This document shows positions 1 to 7,916 of a stretch of DNA of 40,561 nt, one piece after another. The notes beneath the pieces were generated by a model that was given only the letters and a program-made list of their open reading frames with translations, was not told where the DNA came from and did not search any database. A program made the position numbers and the translations under genes. Origin of the DNA: Bacteroidales bacterium. Its GTDB lineage: Bacteria; Bacteroidota; Bacteroidia; Bacteroidales; UBA932. Each line of letters begins with the position of its first letter. Position 1 is the first letter of the stretch. The stretch covers positions 1-40,561 of the forward strand of contig JAFZIO010000025.1 of assembly GCA_017554335.1 (NCBI GenBank), given 5' to 3'.

Positions 1-658
1 GGAACTTATGCAACTCATTCTCCAGAACGTCGAAACACACCTTAAGATTCTGCGTGTCAACAATATAGAATAGCGGAACCCCGGGAACAGCGGCGCTGTA
101 CAACGTAGCCTCAATACGGCTGACCGCCCCGGTAAGAGGAGCAGTAATCGTACAATAAGTAAGCTCGTGCTCCAGCTGCTGAAGGGCAGCCTTCGCAGTA
201 TTGTACCCGCTGTTCACACGCGCCTGCCGCCGAATATCCTCCGGAGCCTGCTCCAGCTCGTTACGCTTGTACCCCTGCCCCATAAGGATAGACTGGTACT
301 GGAACTCCGCCTTCTCCAGCTCGGCACGGGACCGCGCGATTTTGTCGTTAAGCACATCCTTGCTCAGCCGAACAACAACCTCCCCCTTGCGCACACGCTG
401 ACCCAGGATAATGTCGAAATCCACGATCTGCTCGCTGATACGGCTGTAGACAGGCACCTCGGTAACCGCCTGGATGGTCCCTTTACTGGAGAAGCCCTTG
501 GCCTCAATGGTACGCTGCAGGTTGGTACCCTGGGCTGCCGGCGTGCTCACCTGCTCTTCGGCAAGCGCCGGAGCGGCTTCTTGAGACGAGGTCTGCTGCT
601 GGGAATTGCAAGCTGCAAAGATCCCGAGAAGGGCGATGAAAACAAGAGACCTATTCAT
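1..658 (-). CDS. RND/HlyD-type periplasmic adaptor lipoprotein (partial, C-terminus outside window)
   Basis: Reading leftwards from an ATG at 658, 219 residues are visible before the window edge; the C-terminal part is missing. The N-terminus MNRSLVFIALLGIFAAC is a lipoprotein signal with Cys17 as the likely lipidated residue. A low-complexity Gln/Ala linker follows, then a beta-barrel/lipoyl half-motif (around VYSRISEQIVDF and GQRVRKGEVVVRL) and a long helical hairpin with Gln/Glu/Arg-rich helices. The second lipoyl half ends in LFYIVDTQNLKVCFDV. This is the plan of membrane-fusion proteins that link an inner-membrane pump to TolC. Its start overlaps the TolC stop by 8 bases, so the two are probably translationally coupled. 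It is the second adaptor of this operon, the first being the HlyD-like protein at 5899-6765. An RND permease may follow outside the window; that is inference. Confidence 0.85.
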   Translation of the reverse strand, partial: MNRSLVFIALLGIFAACNSQQQTSSQEAAPALAEEQVSTPAAQGTNLQRTIEAKGFSSKGTIQAVTEVPVYSRISEQIVDFDIILGQRVRKGEVVVRLSKDVLNDKIARSRAELEKAEFQYQSILMGQGYKRNELEQAPEDIRRQARVNSGYNTAKAALQQLEHELTYCTITAPLTGAVSRIEATLYSAAVPGVPLFYIVDTQNLKVCFDVLENELHKF

Positions 659-2060
659 ACTGAGTAAGGGTTAATAAGTGGTAGTAAGTAATCCAGTAAT
701 TGGCCAGGGCCGTCAGATGCTGGTTGTAGGCGCTGTCCCTGCGGCTCTGGGCTATGGAGTAGGTGTTGATATCGCAAAGGCCGTTGGCATAATTCTCGGC
801 CGTCAACTCAAAGACCTCATCCGCCATGGTTACGGCTTCAGAAGTATGGGCAAGCATCTGCTCGTGGGCGCGCAGGTTGTCCATGGTAGTCCTGACGTCC
901 TCGTCGAGGGCCCGCTCCTGCTCCTTCAGAGCCTGCTCCTCCCTGTCCTTCCATGCCGTAGCGGCGGCGTAGCCCTTTCTGGCGGCTCCGTTATCCACGA
1001 TAGGCACACGCAAGGAGACCGCTCCGAGCATGAAGAGCTGCGGCTGCTGGTACGCCCCGACGAAGGTGTTGCTCAGCTGCTGCATGCCCACGCTGAAGTC
1101 CACCCCCACTTTCACCCCCTGCTCGCTGCGTGCCTTTTGCTGCTGTTGCAGGGCCTCGGAAAGCTCCATCTTCTTTTGCTGAAGCGCCGGACTGTTGGCC
1201 CTGGCCATCTCCAGAGCGTCTCCGTCGGACAAGTATACCGGCTTCGTGCTGGTGGGTATCGTAAGCCGGCTGCCGGAAGGGAGCACATCGGTGCGCAGGT
1301 AGGCCGCCAGGGACTCCCGGGCCAACTGTTCCTCGTTGCGGGCACTCAGGAGGGCGTTGGCGGCGTTGAGACGCTGGAGCTCCAGAGACCGGAGTTCTGC
1401 CAGGGACACCATGGCTATGCTCGCTTTCTCCCTTGCAATGGCGTACAAGGTATCGGCGGTCTGCTTGTTACGCAGGCACATGTCCATCATGCCCTGGGCG
1501 CAGGCCAGGCGGAAGAATCGGGTGGTGGCCTCTTCGGCTATGCGGTGAAGGTCGTAGCCGAGCTGTTTGCGGGCCGCCTCCAGTCGCTGGTCCTCAATGG
1601 TCTTCTCCCACTTGTAAGGGTTGTACCCCAGGAGGTCCTGCTGGTACCCTATGTTGAAGGGCAGGGCCACGAAATCCCGCGGACGGTCGTTCTGATCGTG
1701 CCCGAAGTATTCGCTCCAAATGGCCAGGCTCTCGACGTATGCGTCGCCGCCCCATCCGAGGACCTTCTGGCTCAGCCTCAGCTGTGCGGCAGTGGAGAAG
1801 CGGTCATAGTTGCGCAGGTACACGTAAGTGCGCGCCGGGTCGCTTATCATTCGCTGGTAGTTTGGCGTAAGGTTGAACTCCAGCTGCGGCTTCCGGAGCG
1901 CCTCGAAGCGGGCGTTCCGCTGGCTGTAGTACTCATACTGGTAGCGGCTCTGGAAAGCGGTGATGGTGCTGTCCTGGGCGAGCCGGATGATCTCGTCCAG
2001 GCTTTGGGCCCGGCAGACCAGCGGAACGCAGCAAAGGATAACTGTCAAAAGCTTTCTCAT
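651..2060 (-). CDS. TolC-family outer membrane efflux protein
   Basis: The 469-residue protein starts with a signal peptide (MRKLLTVILCCVPLVCRAQ), followed by SLDEIIRLAQDS, the usual opening of TolC/OEP proteins. The rest is long alpha-helical repeats with heptad-like Ala/Leu/Gln content, for example residues about 150-260 and 330-440, matching the periplasmic coiled-coil barrel. TolC-family proteins form trimeric outer-membrane channels for type I secretion or efflux. The start overlaps the stop of the ABC2 gene (ATGA, 2057-2060), and the stop overlaps the start of the next adaptor. It therefore sits inside a five-gene operon and should supply the outer-membrane exit. The family is clear; the exported substrate is unknown. 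Confidence 0.9.
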   Translation of the reverse strand: MRKLLTVILCCVPLVCRAQSLDEIIRLAQDSTITAFQSRYQYEYYSQRNARFEALRKPQLEFNLTPNYQRMISDPARTYVYLRNYDRFSTAAQLRLSQKVLGWGGDAYVESLAIWSEYFGHDQNDRPRDFVALPFNIGYQQDLLGYNPYKWEKTIEDQRLEAARKQLGYDLHRIAEEATTRFFRLACAQGMMDMCLRNKQTADTLYAIAREKASIAMVSLAELRSLELQRLNAANALLSARNEEQLARESLAAYLRTDVLPSGSRLTIPTSTKPVYLSDGDALEMARANSPALQQKKMELSEALQQQQKARSEQGVKVGVDFSVGMQQLSNTFVGAYQQPQLFMLGAVSLRVPIVDNGAARKGYAAATAWKDREEQALKEQERALDEDVRTTMDNLRAHEQMLAHTSEAVTMADEVFELTAENYANGLCDINTYSIAQSRRDSAYNQHLTALANYWITYYHLLTLTQYE

Positions 2061-4162
2061 ACCGTCTGCCGTTTAATGATTTCACTGAAATAGCCCCCAT
2101 TGGCCATCAGCTCGTCGTAGCTTCCGTCTTCGGCCACCTTGCCGTCGGCCAGCACTATGATGCGGTTGCACTGCCTGATGGTACTCATGCGGTGCGCAAT
2201 GGTGATGCGGGTGCAGTTCATCTTTGCCAGGTTTTCGGAGATCGTGTGCTGGCTGATGTTATCCAGGGCCGATGTGGCTTCGTCCAGGAAGACTATCCTG
2301 GGTTTGCGAATGAGGGCGCGGGCCATCAGGATACGCTGACGCTGGCCGCCGGATACCCCCTGACCGTCGGCGGTAATGGGGGTGTCCATGCCGCGGGGCA
2401 TTGCTTCTATGTCTTTGTCCAGGGCTGCCATGCGTGCGGCCTCCCACACGACGTCGTCGCTCAGCCACGAGTTTCCGAAGAGTATGTTGTCCCGTATCGT
2501 GCCTTCTACCAGCTGGCCGTCCTGAAGGCAGATGCTGAGGCAGTAGCGACGGAGGCTGGGCTTGTTGATGTCGTCCAGATTGTGCTCGTCGTAAAAGATG
2601 GAGCCGTTCTCTGCCTTTTCGAATCCCAGCATCAGTCGGACCAGGGTGGATTTGCCGCAACCGGAAGGTCCCACCAGCGCCACATAATCCCCGGGGTTGA
2701 TGCGGAGGTTCAGGTTGTTGAACAGGTACGGCATATCCTCATTGTAGCGGAACTTGAGTCCGCGGATGTCTATGGCTCCGCTGATGTCCTTGAGGAATAC
2801 GGAGCCTTCTTCCATTTCCGATTCCGCCTCGAGGAGAGGGGTGCAAAGCTTGATTTCCGGCGCCAGCTGGGCCAGGACCTTGGTGATTCGCTGGAACTGC
2901 TGAATGGCTTCGGTGGCGATCGCCAGCACGCTGCAGTAGGCGATGTAGTCCGAGAGTCCCAGTCCGTAGTGCCAGGCGGCCAGCATGGTCACAATCAGTG
3001 GCACCATGCGGAAATTGTAGCTGATGGAGTTGCTGTAATTGAACAGCGCAGGATAGCGGCTGCCGTCGGGGTCTGAAGGCTCATAAGCCTCGGCCCAGTG
3101 GTGGAACGCCCGCACCTCGGCGCCGTTGGTGCGTATCTTCTGGCCTCCGGCTGCCAGGTTGTAAATGAGTCCGGTAAGCTTGGATGCCGCCGCATTGGCC
3201 TGGTTTTGGACCTTCTTGCGGCAGGAATACTGGACGTAGATGGTAAGCATATATAACGCCATCACCAGGATGCCCGTCCAGAGCAGCGGGCCGCCGTAGG
3301 TGAAGAACTGGATAAACATTACCACCGTGAACAGCAGGGTAAGTATGGTGGAAAGCATGTCCTCCGTGAGCTGGGTGGAGAACCGCACAACCGAAAGGAC
3401 GCGGTTGGAAAGCTCTCCGGGAGAATACTTCTTGATGAATCCGGTTGACAGCGAAAGCAGGCGCGTCATCAGCGAGGTCTGCATGGTGTACTCGGTCTTG
3501 TCCTTCATCCTTACCACCAGGAAGTTGCGGGACATCTGCACCATCACGAGCCCGGCTGCGGCGCTGAAGAGCAGCACGGCAATAGGAGTGAGCTGGGAGG
3601 AATCTCCGGAAGGGATTACCTCGTCAAACAGCAGCTTACACGCGTGCGGGGTGAACATGGTGAGCAGCACTACGCCCAGGCAGGCCAGCAGGGCGCAGAT
3701 GGCGTCGTACACGCTCAGCTGCCGCAGGGCGTGGCCGAGGAACGAGCTGATGGTAAGCTTGCCCTTCGGTAGCGGGTAGCAGAGCGAGAACGCCTCTTTC
3801 TTGAGGAGGCCCATGTGCTTGCGGACGTTGCAGCGGTGCCCGGTCTGCGGATGGACGAAAGTGTAGTCTGCAAAGCCGGGGGTGAGAATCACCGGCGTGT
3901 CGTCACTGGCCGTAAACGCCAGCAGCTTGCCGGAGCAGCGACTCCACCACTTGCCTTCCAGGTCAACCTGGCGGAAGAAAATCTGCTGCCGGTAGAATGT
4001 CTCTTCCAGCTGGTTGAGGTCCTCCGGGATTTCCCGCTTGAGCGTGAGCTTTTTCCACACCCGGCGGTCTATCATTCCGCGGAAGATGTCGGCCGCCCGG
4101 TTCATCGCCTTGCGGTCTCCTTCAATACGCTGGACCAATTGTTCGAAGAATAGGTTGTTCAT
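2057..4162 (-). CDS. ABC transporter permease/ATPase, NHLP-export ABC2-like
   Basis: The 701-residue protein has an N-terminal domain of about 145 residues, then six predicted membrane helices (about 150-430) and an ABC ATPase. Visible ATPase motifs are Walker A GPSGCGKST (about 495), signature VSGGQRQR (about 605), Walker B IVFLDEATSALD (about 625) and H-loop IAHRMST (about 657). All key residues are intact. The N-terminal extension has no Cys/His peptidase pattern. An N-terminal non-peptidase domain on a full-length exporter half, next to a second ABC half and an HlyD protein, is the layout of the NHLM/NHLP bacteriocin-type export system. I assign it to that group by architecture and by motifs such as QDGQLVEGTIRDNI, not by a database search. 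It probably forms a heterodimer with the 4166-5902 product. Confidence 0.8.
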   Translation of the reverse strand: MNNLFFEQLVQRIEGDRKAMNRAADIFRGMIDRRVWKKLTLKREIPEDLNQLEETFYRQQIFFRQVDLEGKWWSRCSGKLLAFTASDDTPVILTPGFADYTFVHPQTGHRCNVRKHMGLLKKEAFSLCYPLPKGKLTISSFLGHALRQLSVYDAICALLACLGVVLLTMFTPHACKLLFDEVIPSGDSSQLTPIAVLLFSAAAGLVMVQMSRNFLVVRMKDKTEYTMQTSLMTRLLSLSTGFIKKYSPGELSNRVLSVVRFSTQLTEDMLSTILTLLFTVVMFIQFFTYGGPLLWTGILVMALYMLTIYVQYSCRKKVQNQANAAASKLTGLIYNLAAGGQKIRTNGAEVRAFHHWAEAYEPSDPDGSRYPALFNYSNSISYNFRMVPLIVTMLAAWHYGLGLSDYIAYCSVLAIATEAIQQFQRITKVLAQLAPEIKLCTPLLEAESEMEEGSVFLKDISGAIDIRGLKFRYNEDMPYLFNNLNLRINPGDYVALVGPSGCGKSTLVRLMLGFEKAENGSIFYDEHNLDDINKPSLRRYCLSICLQDGQLVEGTIRDNILFGNSWLSDDVVWEAARMAALDKDIEAMPRGMDTPITADGQGVSGGQRQRILMARALIRKPRIVFLDEATSALDNISQHTISENLAKMNCTRITIAHRMSTIRQCNRIIVLADGKVAEDGSYDELMANGGYFSEIIKRQTV

Positions 4163-4165
4163 GGG

Positions 4166-5902
4166 TCAAGCGTATTTCATAAGTTCGCGATAGAGGCCTT
4201 CCTGCTGCATAAGTTCCTCGTGGGTGCCTTGCTGGCTGATCCGGCCCTGCTCCATTACATAGATGCAGTCACAGTCGCGTATGGTGCTGAGTCGATGGGC
4301 GATGAGCACCATGGTGATGCCCAGGTTGCTTATGTTCTGCATCACTTTCTCCTCGGTCTTGGGGTCAAGGGCCGATGTGCCTTCGTCCATGATAAGGATG
4401 GAGGGATCCTTGGCCAGGGCGGTGGCAATCTCAATGCGCTGGCGCTGGCCGCCGCTGAAGTTCTTGCCGTTCTCGGACATAAGGCCCTGGTAGGCTCCGG
4501 GGCGCTCTGCAATCTCGTCGTGTATCTGTGCGTCGTGGGCGGCCATCACCATGGCGAAGTCTTCGATGGACTCGTCCCACATCTTGATGTTGTCCTCGAT
4601 GGTGCCTTCGAAGAGCGTGATATCCTGGTTGACTACCGACAAGGAATTGATCTTGACGGCGCGGTTAACTTGCTGCACGGGAATTCCGTCCAGCAGCACC
4701 TCGCCCTCCCAAGGCTCATACAAGCCGGAGATGAGTTTGGCGATGGTGCTCTTTCCGCAGCCGGAAAAGCCCACGAAGGCGATACGCTCTCCCGCCTTGA
4801 TCTTCAGGGAGAAATTCTTTAGGATGGGGGGAAGATTGCGGTCGTAGCCGAAGCTTACGTTTCTCAGCTCTATGTCGCCCCTTAATTTCGGTTGCTCCGG
4901 GAGATCTTCCAGGCCGGGCAGCTCCAGGGTGTGCCCTTCGCAGGCCTTCTCGACCTCTTCCAGACGCTCCATGGCGGCCTGGCTGCGATATACACTCTGG
5001 GTGGCTTTGACCGCCGAGTTGATGGGGTAGATGATGCTGGCGGCCAGGGCCTGGGAAGCCAGCAGCATACCTGGCGTAAGCTCTCCCTTAAGGATGTACC
5101 ATGCACCCAGAACCAGGATGAGGGCGTTGCTCAGGTGCAGGACCAGCAGCGGGATGGAGCCGGTGCCCATGGTGCTCATGGTGGAGCGCACTCGTACGTT
5201 CAGGGCACCCACGAACGATTCCTCCCACTTGGCGAAGAAGGCTCGCTCGCCTCCCATCGACTTTATGGTCTCCATATTCTTGATGCCCGTCATGGTGACC
5301 CCCTGCAGGCGCGCATCGGTTACTTCGGTCCCCTTGGCCTTCTTCTTCATGCTGTCGGCCGTTACTTGCATCACCAGAACGAGAATGGACATGGACACCA
5401 GCACTACCAGACCCAGTTTCCAGCTGTACATCATCAGCATAACGCCGCTGATGATGGATTGCACGACGAAGATGAGGCCGATGGAAAACTGGTCCATTGT
5501 GCGCGTGATGCTGGTGATGCTGGAGTAGCGGGCCACCAGCTCTCCGGACGACAGGCGGTCCATCGCAAGCATGGGCAGCTTCAGTATGTTGAGGACGAAG
5601 CGGGACGATGCCAGAACGCCCATCTTGGTAAAGTGCCTTCTGCGAAGTAGATTCATGGACATCCACACCCCCAGCTCCAGGACGAACAGCAAGATGTAGC
5701 AGGTCATCAAAGGCCCGAACCACTTGGGATTCTTGCGGGTGATGATGTTGTCTGTGTAAATCTGCTGGAAGAAGGGCGCCAGCAGGTATGCGACTATGTC
5801 CACCAGGTATAGCAGGAAAGTAACCCAGAAGAAGGTCATGCTTCCCCGCATGAAGTGACGGATCAGCGCCGCCGTGGACTTGCTTCCCTTTTTCCCGCTC
5901 AT
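4166..5902 (-). CDS. ABC transporter permease/ATPase, NHLP-export ABC1-like, lacking C39 peptidase
   Basis: The 578-residue protein begins directly with the membrane domain: a short basic stretch, then helices from about residue 17 on. It ends with a complete ATPase: Walker A GFSGCGKST (about 380), signature NFSGGQRQR (about 482), Walker B ILIMDEGTSALD (about 507) and H-loop IAHRLST (about 535). In NHLP-type systems the first ABC subunit normally carries an N-terminal C39 peptidase that cleaves the leader, making it about 700 residues. Here that domain is absent: the start at 5902 overlaps the stop of the HlyD gene (ATGA), leaving no room for it upstream. DEGTSALD instead of the common DEATSALD is a minor variation. 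The gene is separated from ABC2 by 3 bases. Substrates must be processed elsewhere or exported uncleaved. Confidence 0.8.
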   Translation of the reverse strand: MSGKKGSKSTAALIRHFMRGSMTFFWVTFLLYLVDIVAYLLAPFFQQIYTDNIITRKNPKWFGPLMTCYILLFVLELGVWMSMNLLRRRHFTKMGVLASSRFVLNILKLPMLAMDRLSSGELVARYSSITSITRTMDQFSIGLIFVVQSIISGVMLMMYSWKLGLVVLVSMSILVLVMQVTADSMKKKAKGTEVTDARLQGVTMTGIKNMETIKSMGGERAFFAKWEESFVGALNVRVRSTMSTMGTGSIPLLVLHLSNALILVLGAWYILKGELTPGMLLASQALAASIIYPINSAVKATQSVYRSQAAMERLEEVEKACEGHTLELPGLEDLPEQPKLRGDIELRNVSFGYDRNLPPILKNFSLKIKAGERIAFVGFSGCGKSTIAKLISGLYEPWEGEVLLDGIPVQQVNRAVKINSLSVVNQDITLFEGTIEDNIKMWDESIEDFAMVMAAHDAQIHDEIAERPGAYQGLMSENGKNFSGGQRQRIEIATALAKDPSILIMDEGTSALDPKTEEKVMQNISNLGITMVLIAHRLSTIRDCDCIYVMEQGRISQQGTHEELMQQEGLYRELMKYA

Positions 5903-6765
5903 TCGAAACGGAGTTTTGCGCTCCGGAAGCGCGTTCTGGTTTCTTCGAACAAATACTGGAACATGCTGCGGCGCTTCACTTCACTCATTACCGAGCAGTA
6001 AGTTCCGACATTCATATTCACGTCTTCCGGCTCGCCGAAGGACCAGTAGTATTTTGACGGATCGTCGGGCGAGGGGAGCAGCTCTATCTGCACCTGGTAC
6101 ATCATATCCCCGGAGGAGAGCAGGCGTCCGGCCATTTCCTCATTCTTCAGGGTTTTACGCACCTCATTGGCGGAAACGGGGTATCGGTCTATCCGGATCA
6201 CGCGCCCCTTGACATAACCGATTTCGTCTCTTTTTTCATTTTCCGGCCAAACCTGGGCCATCATGCCTTCCTGAAGGTAGCGCTGACCCGCATTGTCTAT
6301 ATAGGCTATAAGGATGGAGCGTTGGTCCTGGCCCTGGCCTCCGCTCACCACGCTGATGATGGGCTCGAAGGCCTCGAAAGGCTCGTTGTCCACCTTGGTG
6401 CTGATTACCGTCCCTTCCACCGAGCTGGTGAGGATGCTGTAGCTGTCGTCCATAGAAACAAGGGCGACCGACTGACCCTGGTTTACATGGTCTCCGCTGT
6501 GCACGAAGACTGTCCTTACCATGCCCCGGTTGGGGAGGGAAACGTCGGTGGTGCCTTCCAGGGGGAATACCACGCCGCTGTAGTAAACTTTGTCGGAGAC
6601 GCTGCCGAGGAACCCCCATACAAAGAAGGCCGTCAACAGCAGCAGCGCCGTAAAGGCGAGGAGATAAGTTGGCAGGGCCGTCACCTTGAGCGTGCTGCCG
6701 ATCTGGTCCGGAGACTGCAGGGCTTGCTTCCTGCTATCGGAGGAAAAAGGGTTGTCAGTAGTCAT
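5899..6765 (-). CDS. HlyD-family secretion protein, NHLP-system type
   Basis: The 288-residue protein has a cytoplasmic N-terminus of about 30 residues, one membrane helix (about 33-53) and a short periplasmic part. A lipoyl-like segment is split around residues 75-115 (NRGMVRTVFVHSGDHVNQGQ, then SSVEGTVISTKVD), and a beta-rich C-terminal domain contains VWPENEKRDEIGYVKGRV. There is no long coiled-coil hairpin, which makes it shorter than classical HlyD (about 470) but normal for the compact adaptors of NHLM-type exporters. It is the first gene of the operon and overlaps ABC1 by 4 bases. A -7 box lies upstream at 6793-6800. Its probable role is to connect the ABC pair to the periplasm and to TolC. 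Confidence 0.8.
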   Translation of the reverse strand: MTTDNPFSSDSRKQALQSPDQIGSTLKVTALPTYLLAFTALLLLTAFFVWGFLGSVSDKVYYSGVVFPLEGTTDVSLPNRGMVRTVFVHSGDHVNQGQSVALVSMDDSYSILTSSVEGTVISTKVDNEPFEAFEPIISVVSGGQGQDQRSILIAYIDNAGQRYLQEGMMAQVWPENEKRDEIGYVKGRVIRIDRYPVSANEVRKTLKNEEMAGRLLSSGDMMYQVQIELLPSPDDPSKYYWSFGEPEDVNMNVGTYCSVMSEVKRRSMFQYLFEETRTRFRSAKLRFE

Positions 6766-6792
6766 TTAATGATATGCGGCGTTATCAGTAAG

Positions 6793-6800
6793 CAAATATA
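6793..6800 (-). promoter_or_regulatory. Candidate promoter -7 box of the export operon
   Basis: Reading on the minus strand, TATATTTG matches the Bacteroidetes TAnnTTTG element 27 bases upstream of the HlyD-like start. No good TTTG -33 element is seen at the expected distance. It is back to back with the rpsP promoter. Confidence 0.5.
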
Positions 6801-6822
6801 GTTAAAAATCAAAAACTTTTAC

Positions 6823-6830
6823 TACCTTTG
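6823..6830 (+). promoter_or_regulatory. Candidate promoter -7 box of rpsP-rimM
   Basis: TACCTTTG matches TAnnTTTG and lies 55 bases upstream of rpsP. The -33 region is AT-rich (TTAAAA) without a clean TTTG. The divergent export operon promoter is 22 bases to the left. Confidence 0.55.
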
Positions 6831-6885
6831 CAGTCCGCTCTCGGGTAGGGCGTACTAAAGTATTAATTAAACAAACAGATTCACA

Positions 6886-7452
6886 ATGGCTGTTAAGATT
6901 CGTTTACAGCGCCACGGTAAGAAGAATTTCGCATTCTTCCACATTGTAGTGGCAGACGCACGCGCACCGCGTGACGGTCGTTACATCGAGCAGATCGGCT
7001 CCTACAACCCCAACACCAACCCTGCTACCATCGTACTCAACTTCGAGCGCGCACTGGCATGGATCAAGGTAGGTGCAGAGCCCACTCTGGTCGCACGTCG
7101 TATCCTCTCCTACGAGGGAGTTCTCCTTCGTCACCACCTCGACGGCGGTGTCGCCAAGGGAGCCCTCACCCAGGAGGCTGCTGACAAGAAGTGGAACGAC
7201 TGGAAGGCTGGCAGGGATGCCAAGATCGAGGCCAAGAAGACCGGACTCAAGAATGCCGCTATCGAGGCCCGCAAAGCCGCTAAGGCTGAGGAAGCAAAGG
7301 TAAATGAGGCACGCGCCGAGGCCCTCGCCAAGAAGGCCGCAGAGCTCGCCGCCGCACAGGCTGCCGAGAAGGCCGCCGCCGAAGCTCCCGCAGAAGAGGC
7401 TGCAGCAGAAGCCGCAGCTGAGGAGGCTCCCGCCGCCGAGGCAGAAGCATAA
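6886..7452 (+). CDS. rpsP: 30S ribosomal protein S16 with long Ala/Lys/Glu tail
   Basis: The first 85 or so residues are typical S16: [20 protein letters not shown], then [20 protein letters not shown], then [15 protein letters not shown]16 is a small-subunit protein needed for 30S assembly. The total of 188 residues is about twice the usual 80-100. From about residue 105 the protein is a helical Ala/Lys/Glu tail ending in an almost pure Ala/Glu/Pro segment. Extended S16 tails are known in Bacteroidetes, so this is probably genuine. The stop overlaps the rimM start by one base (TAATG), indicating coupling to the 16S maturation factor. Confidence 0.97.
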   Translation: MAVKIRLQRHGKKNFAFFHIVVADARAPRDGRYIEQIGSYNPNTNPATIVLNFERALAWIKVGAEPTLVARRILSYEGVLLRHHLDGGVAKGALTQEAADKKWNDWKAGRDAKIEAKKTGLKNAAIEARKAAKAEEAKVNEARAEALAKKAAELAAAQAAEKAAAEAPAEEAAAEAAAEEAPAAEAEA

Positions 7453-7916
7453 TGCTTCCAATCGCCAAAATTCTGAAATCCAACGGCACCGAAGGCGACA
7501 TCCTAATCGGACTGCTCGACTTCGACGCCTCGGACTTCAACACCGAGGAACCGGTATTCGTCGAATTCGACGGACTGCCGGTTCCCTTTTTTATTGAATC
7601 CGTTACCCCCAGGGGTGGCTCCCGCGCAATAGTTCACCTTACCGACACCGACACCCTTGCCGATGCCGAGGAACTCGTCGGCAGGACTATCTGCCTTGAT
7701 GCGGAAGACGACTCAGAAGAGGAAGAAGACTTCACAGGCTGGACGCTTTACGACGGTGACCGCCTCGTGGGCGAAATCTCCGGCCTGGAAGATATACCCG
7801 GCAACCCCTGCCTGTGCATAGGCGACGCCCTCGTCCCCCTGCACGAAGACTTCATCATTTCCGCGGATCCGCAGACCCGCACTCTTGTAATGGATTTGCC
7901 CGAAGGGCTGCTCTAG
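7452..7916 (+). CDS. rimM: Ribosome maturation factor RimM
   Basis: The 154-residue protein starts [20 protein letters not shown], the RimM N-terminal barrel opening (normally G..GI.GE). An acidic stretch (EDDSEEEED, about residue 95) follows, then the PRC-barrel part with VGEISGLEDIPGNP, and it ends in VMDLPEGLL, a typical RimM C-terminus. RimM binds S19 in the 30S head and assists 16S rRNA processing. Its place directly after rpsP supports the call. The stop codon overlaps, tail to tail, the stop of the DUF5686 gene on the other strand (shared CTAG at 7913-7916). Confidence 0.92.
   Translation: MLPIAKILKSNGTEGDILIGLLDFDASDFNTEEPVFVEFDGLPVPFFIESVTPRGGSRAIVHLTDTDTLADAEELVGRTICLDAEDDSEEEEDFTGWTLYDGDRLVGEISGLEDIPGNPCLCIGDALVPLHEDFIISADPQTRTLVMDLPEGLL

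Noticed and set aside
678-2093. Long open frame antisense to the first TolC gene
   Set aside because: It is a codon-bias shadow in GC-rich DNA; the minus-strand protein has a signal peptide and TolC motifs, and the plus frame has no recognisable domain.
3725-4162. C39 peptidase domain on the N-terminus of ABC2
   Set aside because: The extension has no conserved Cys...His-Asp/Asn pattern at the right places; it fits the non-catalytic N-domain of ABC2-type subunits.
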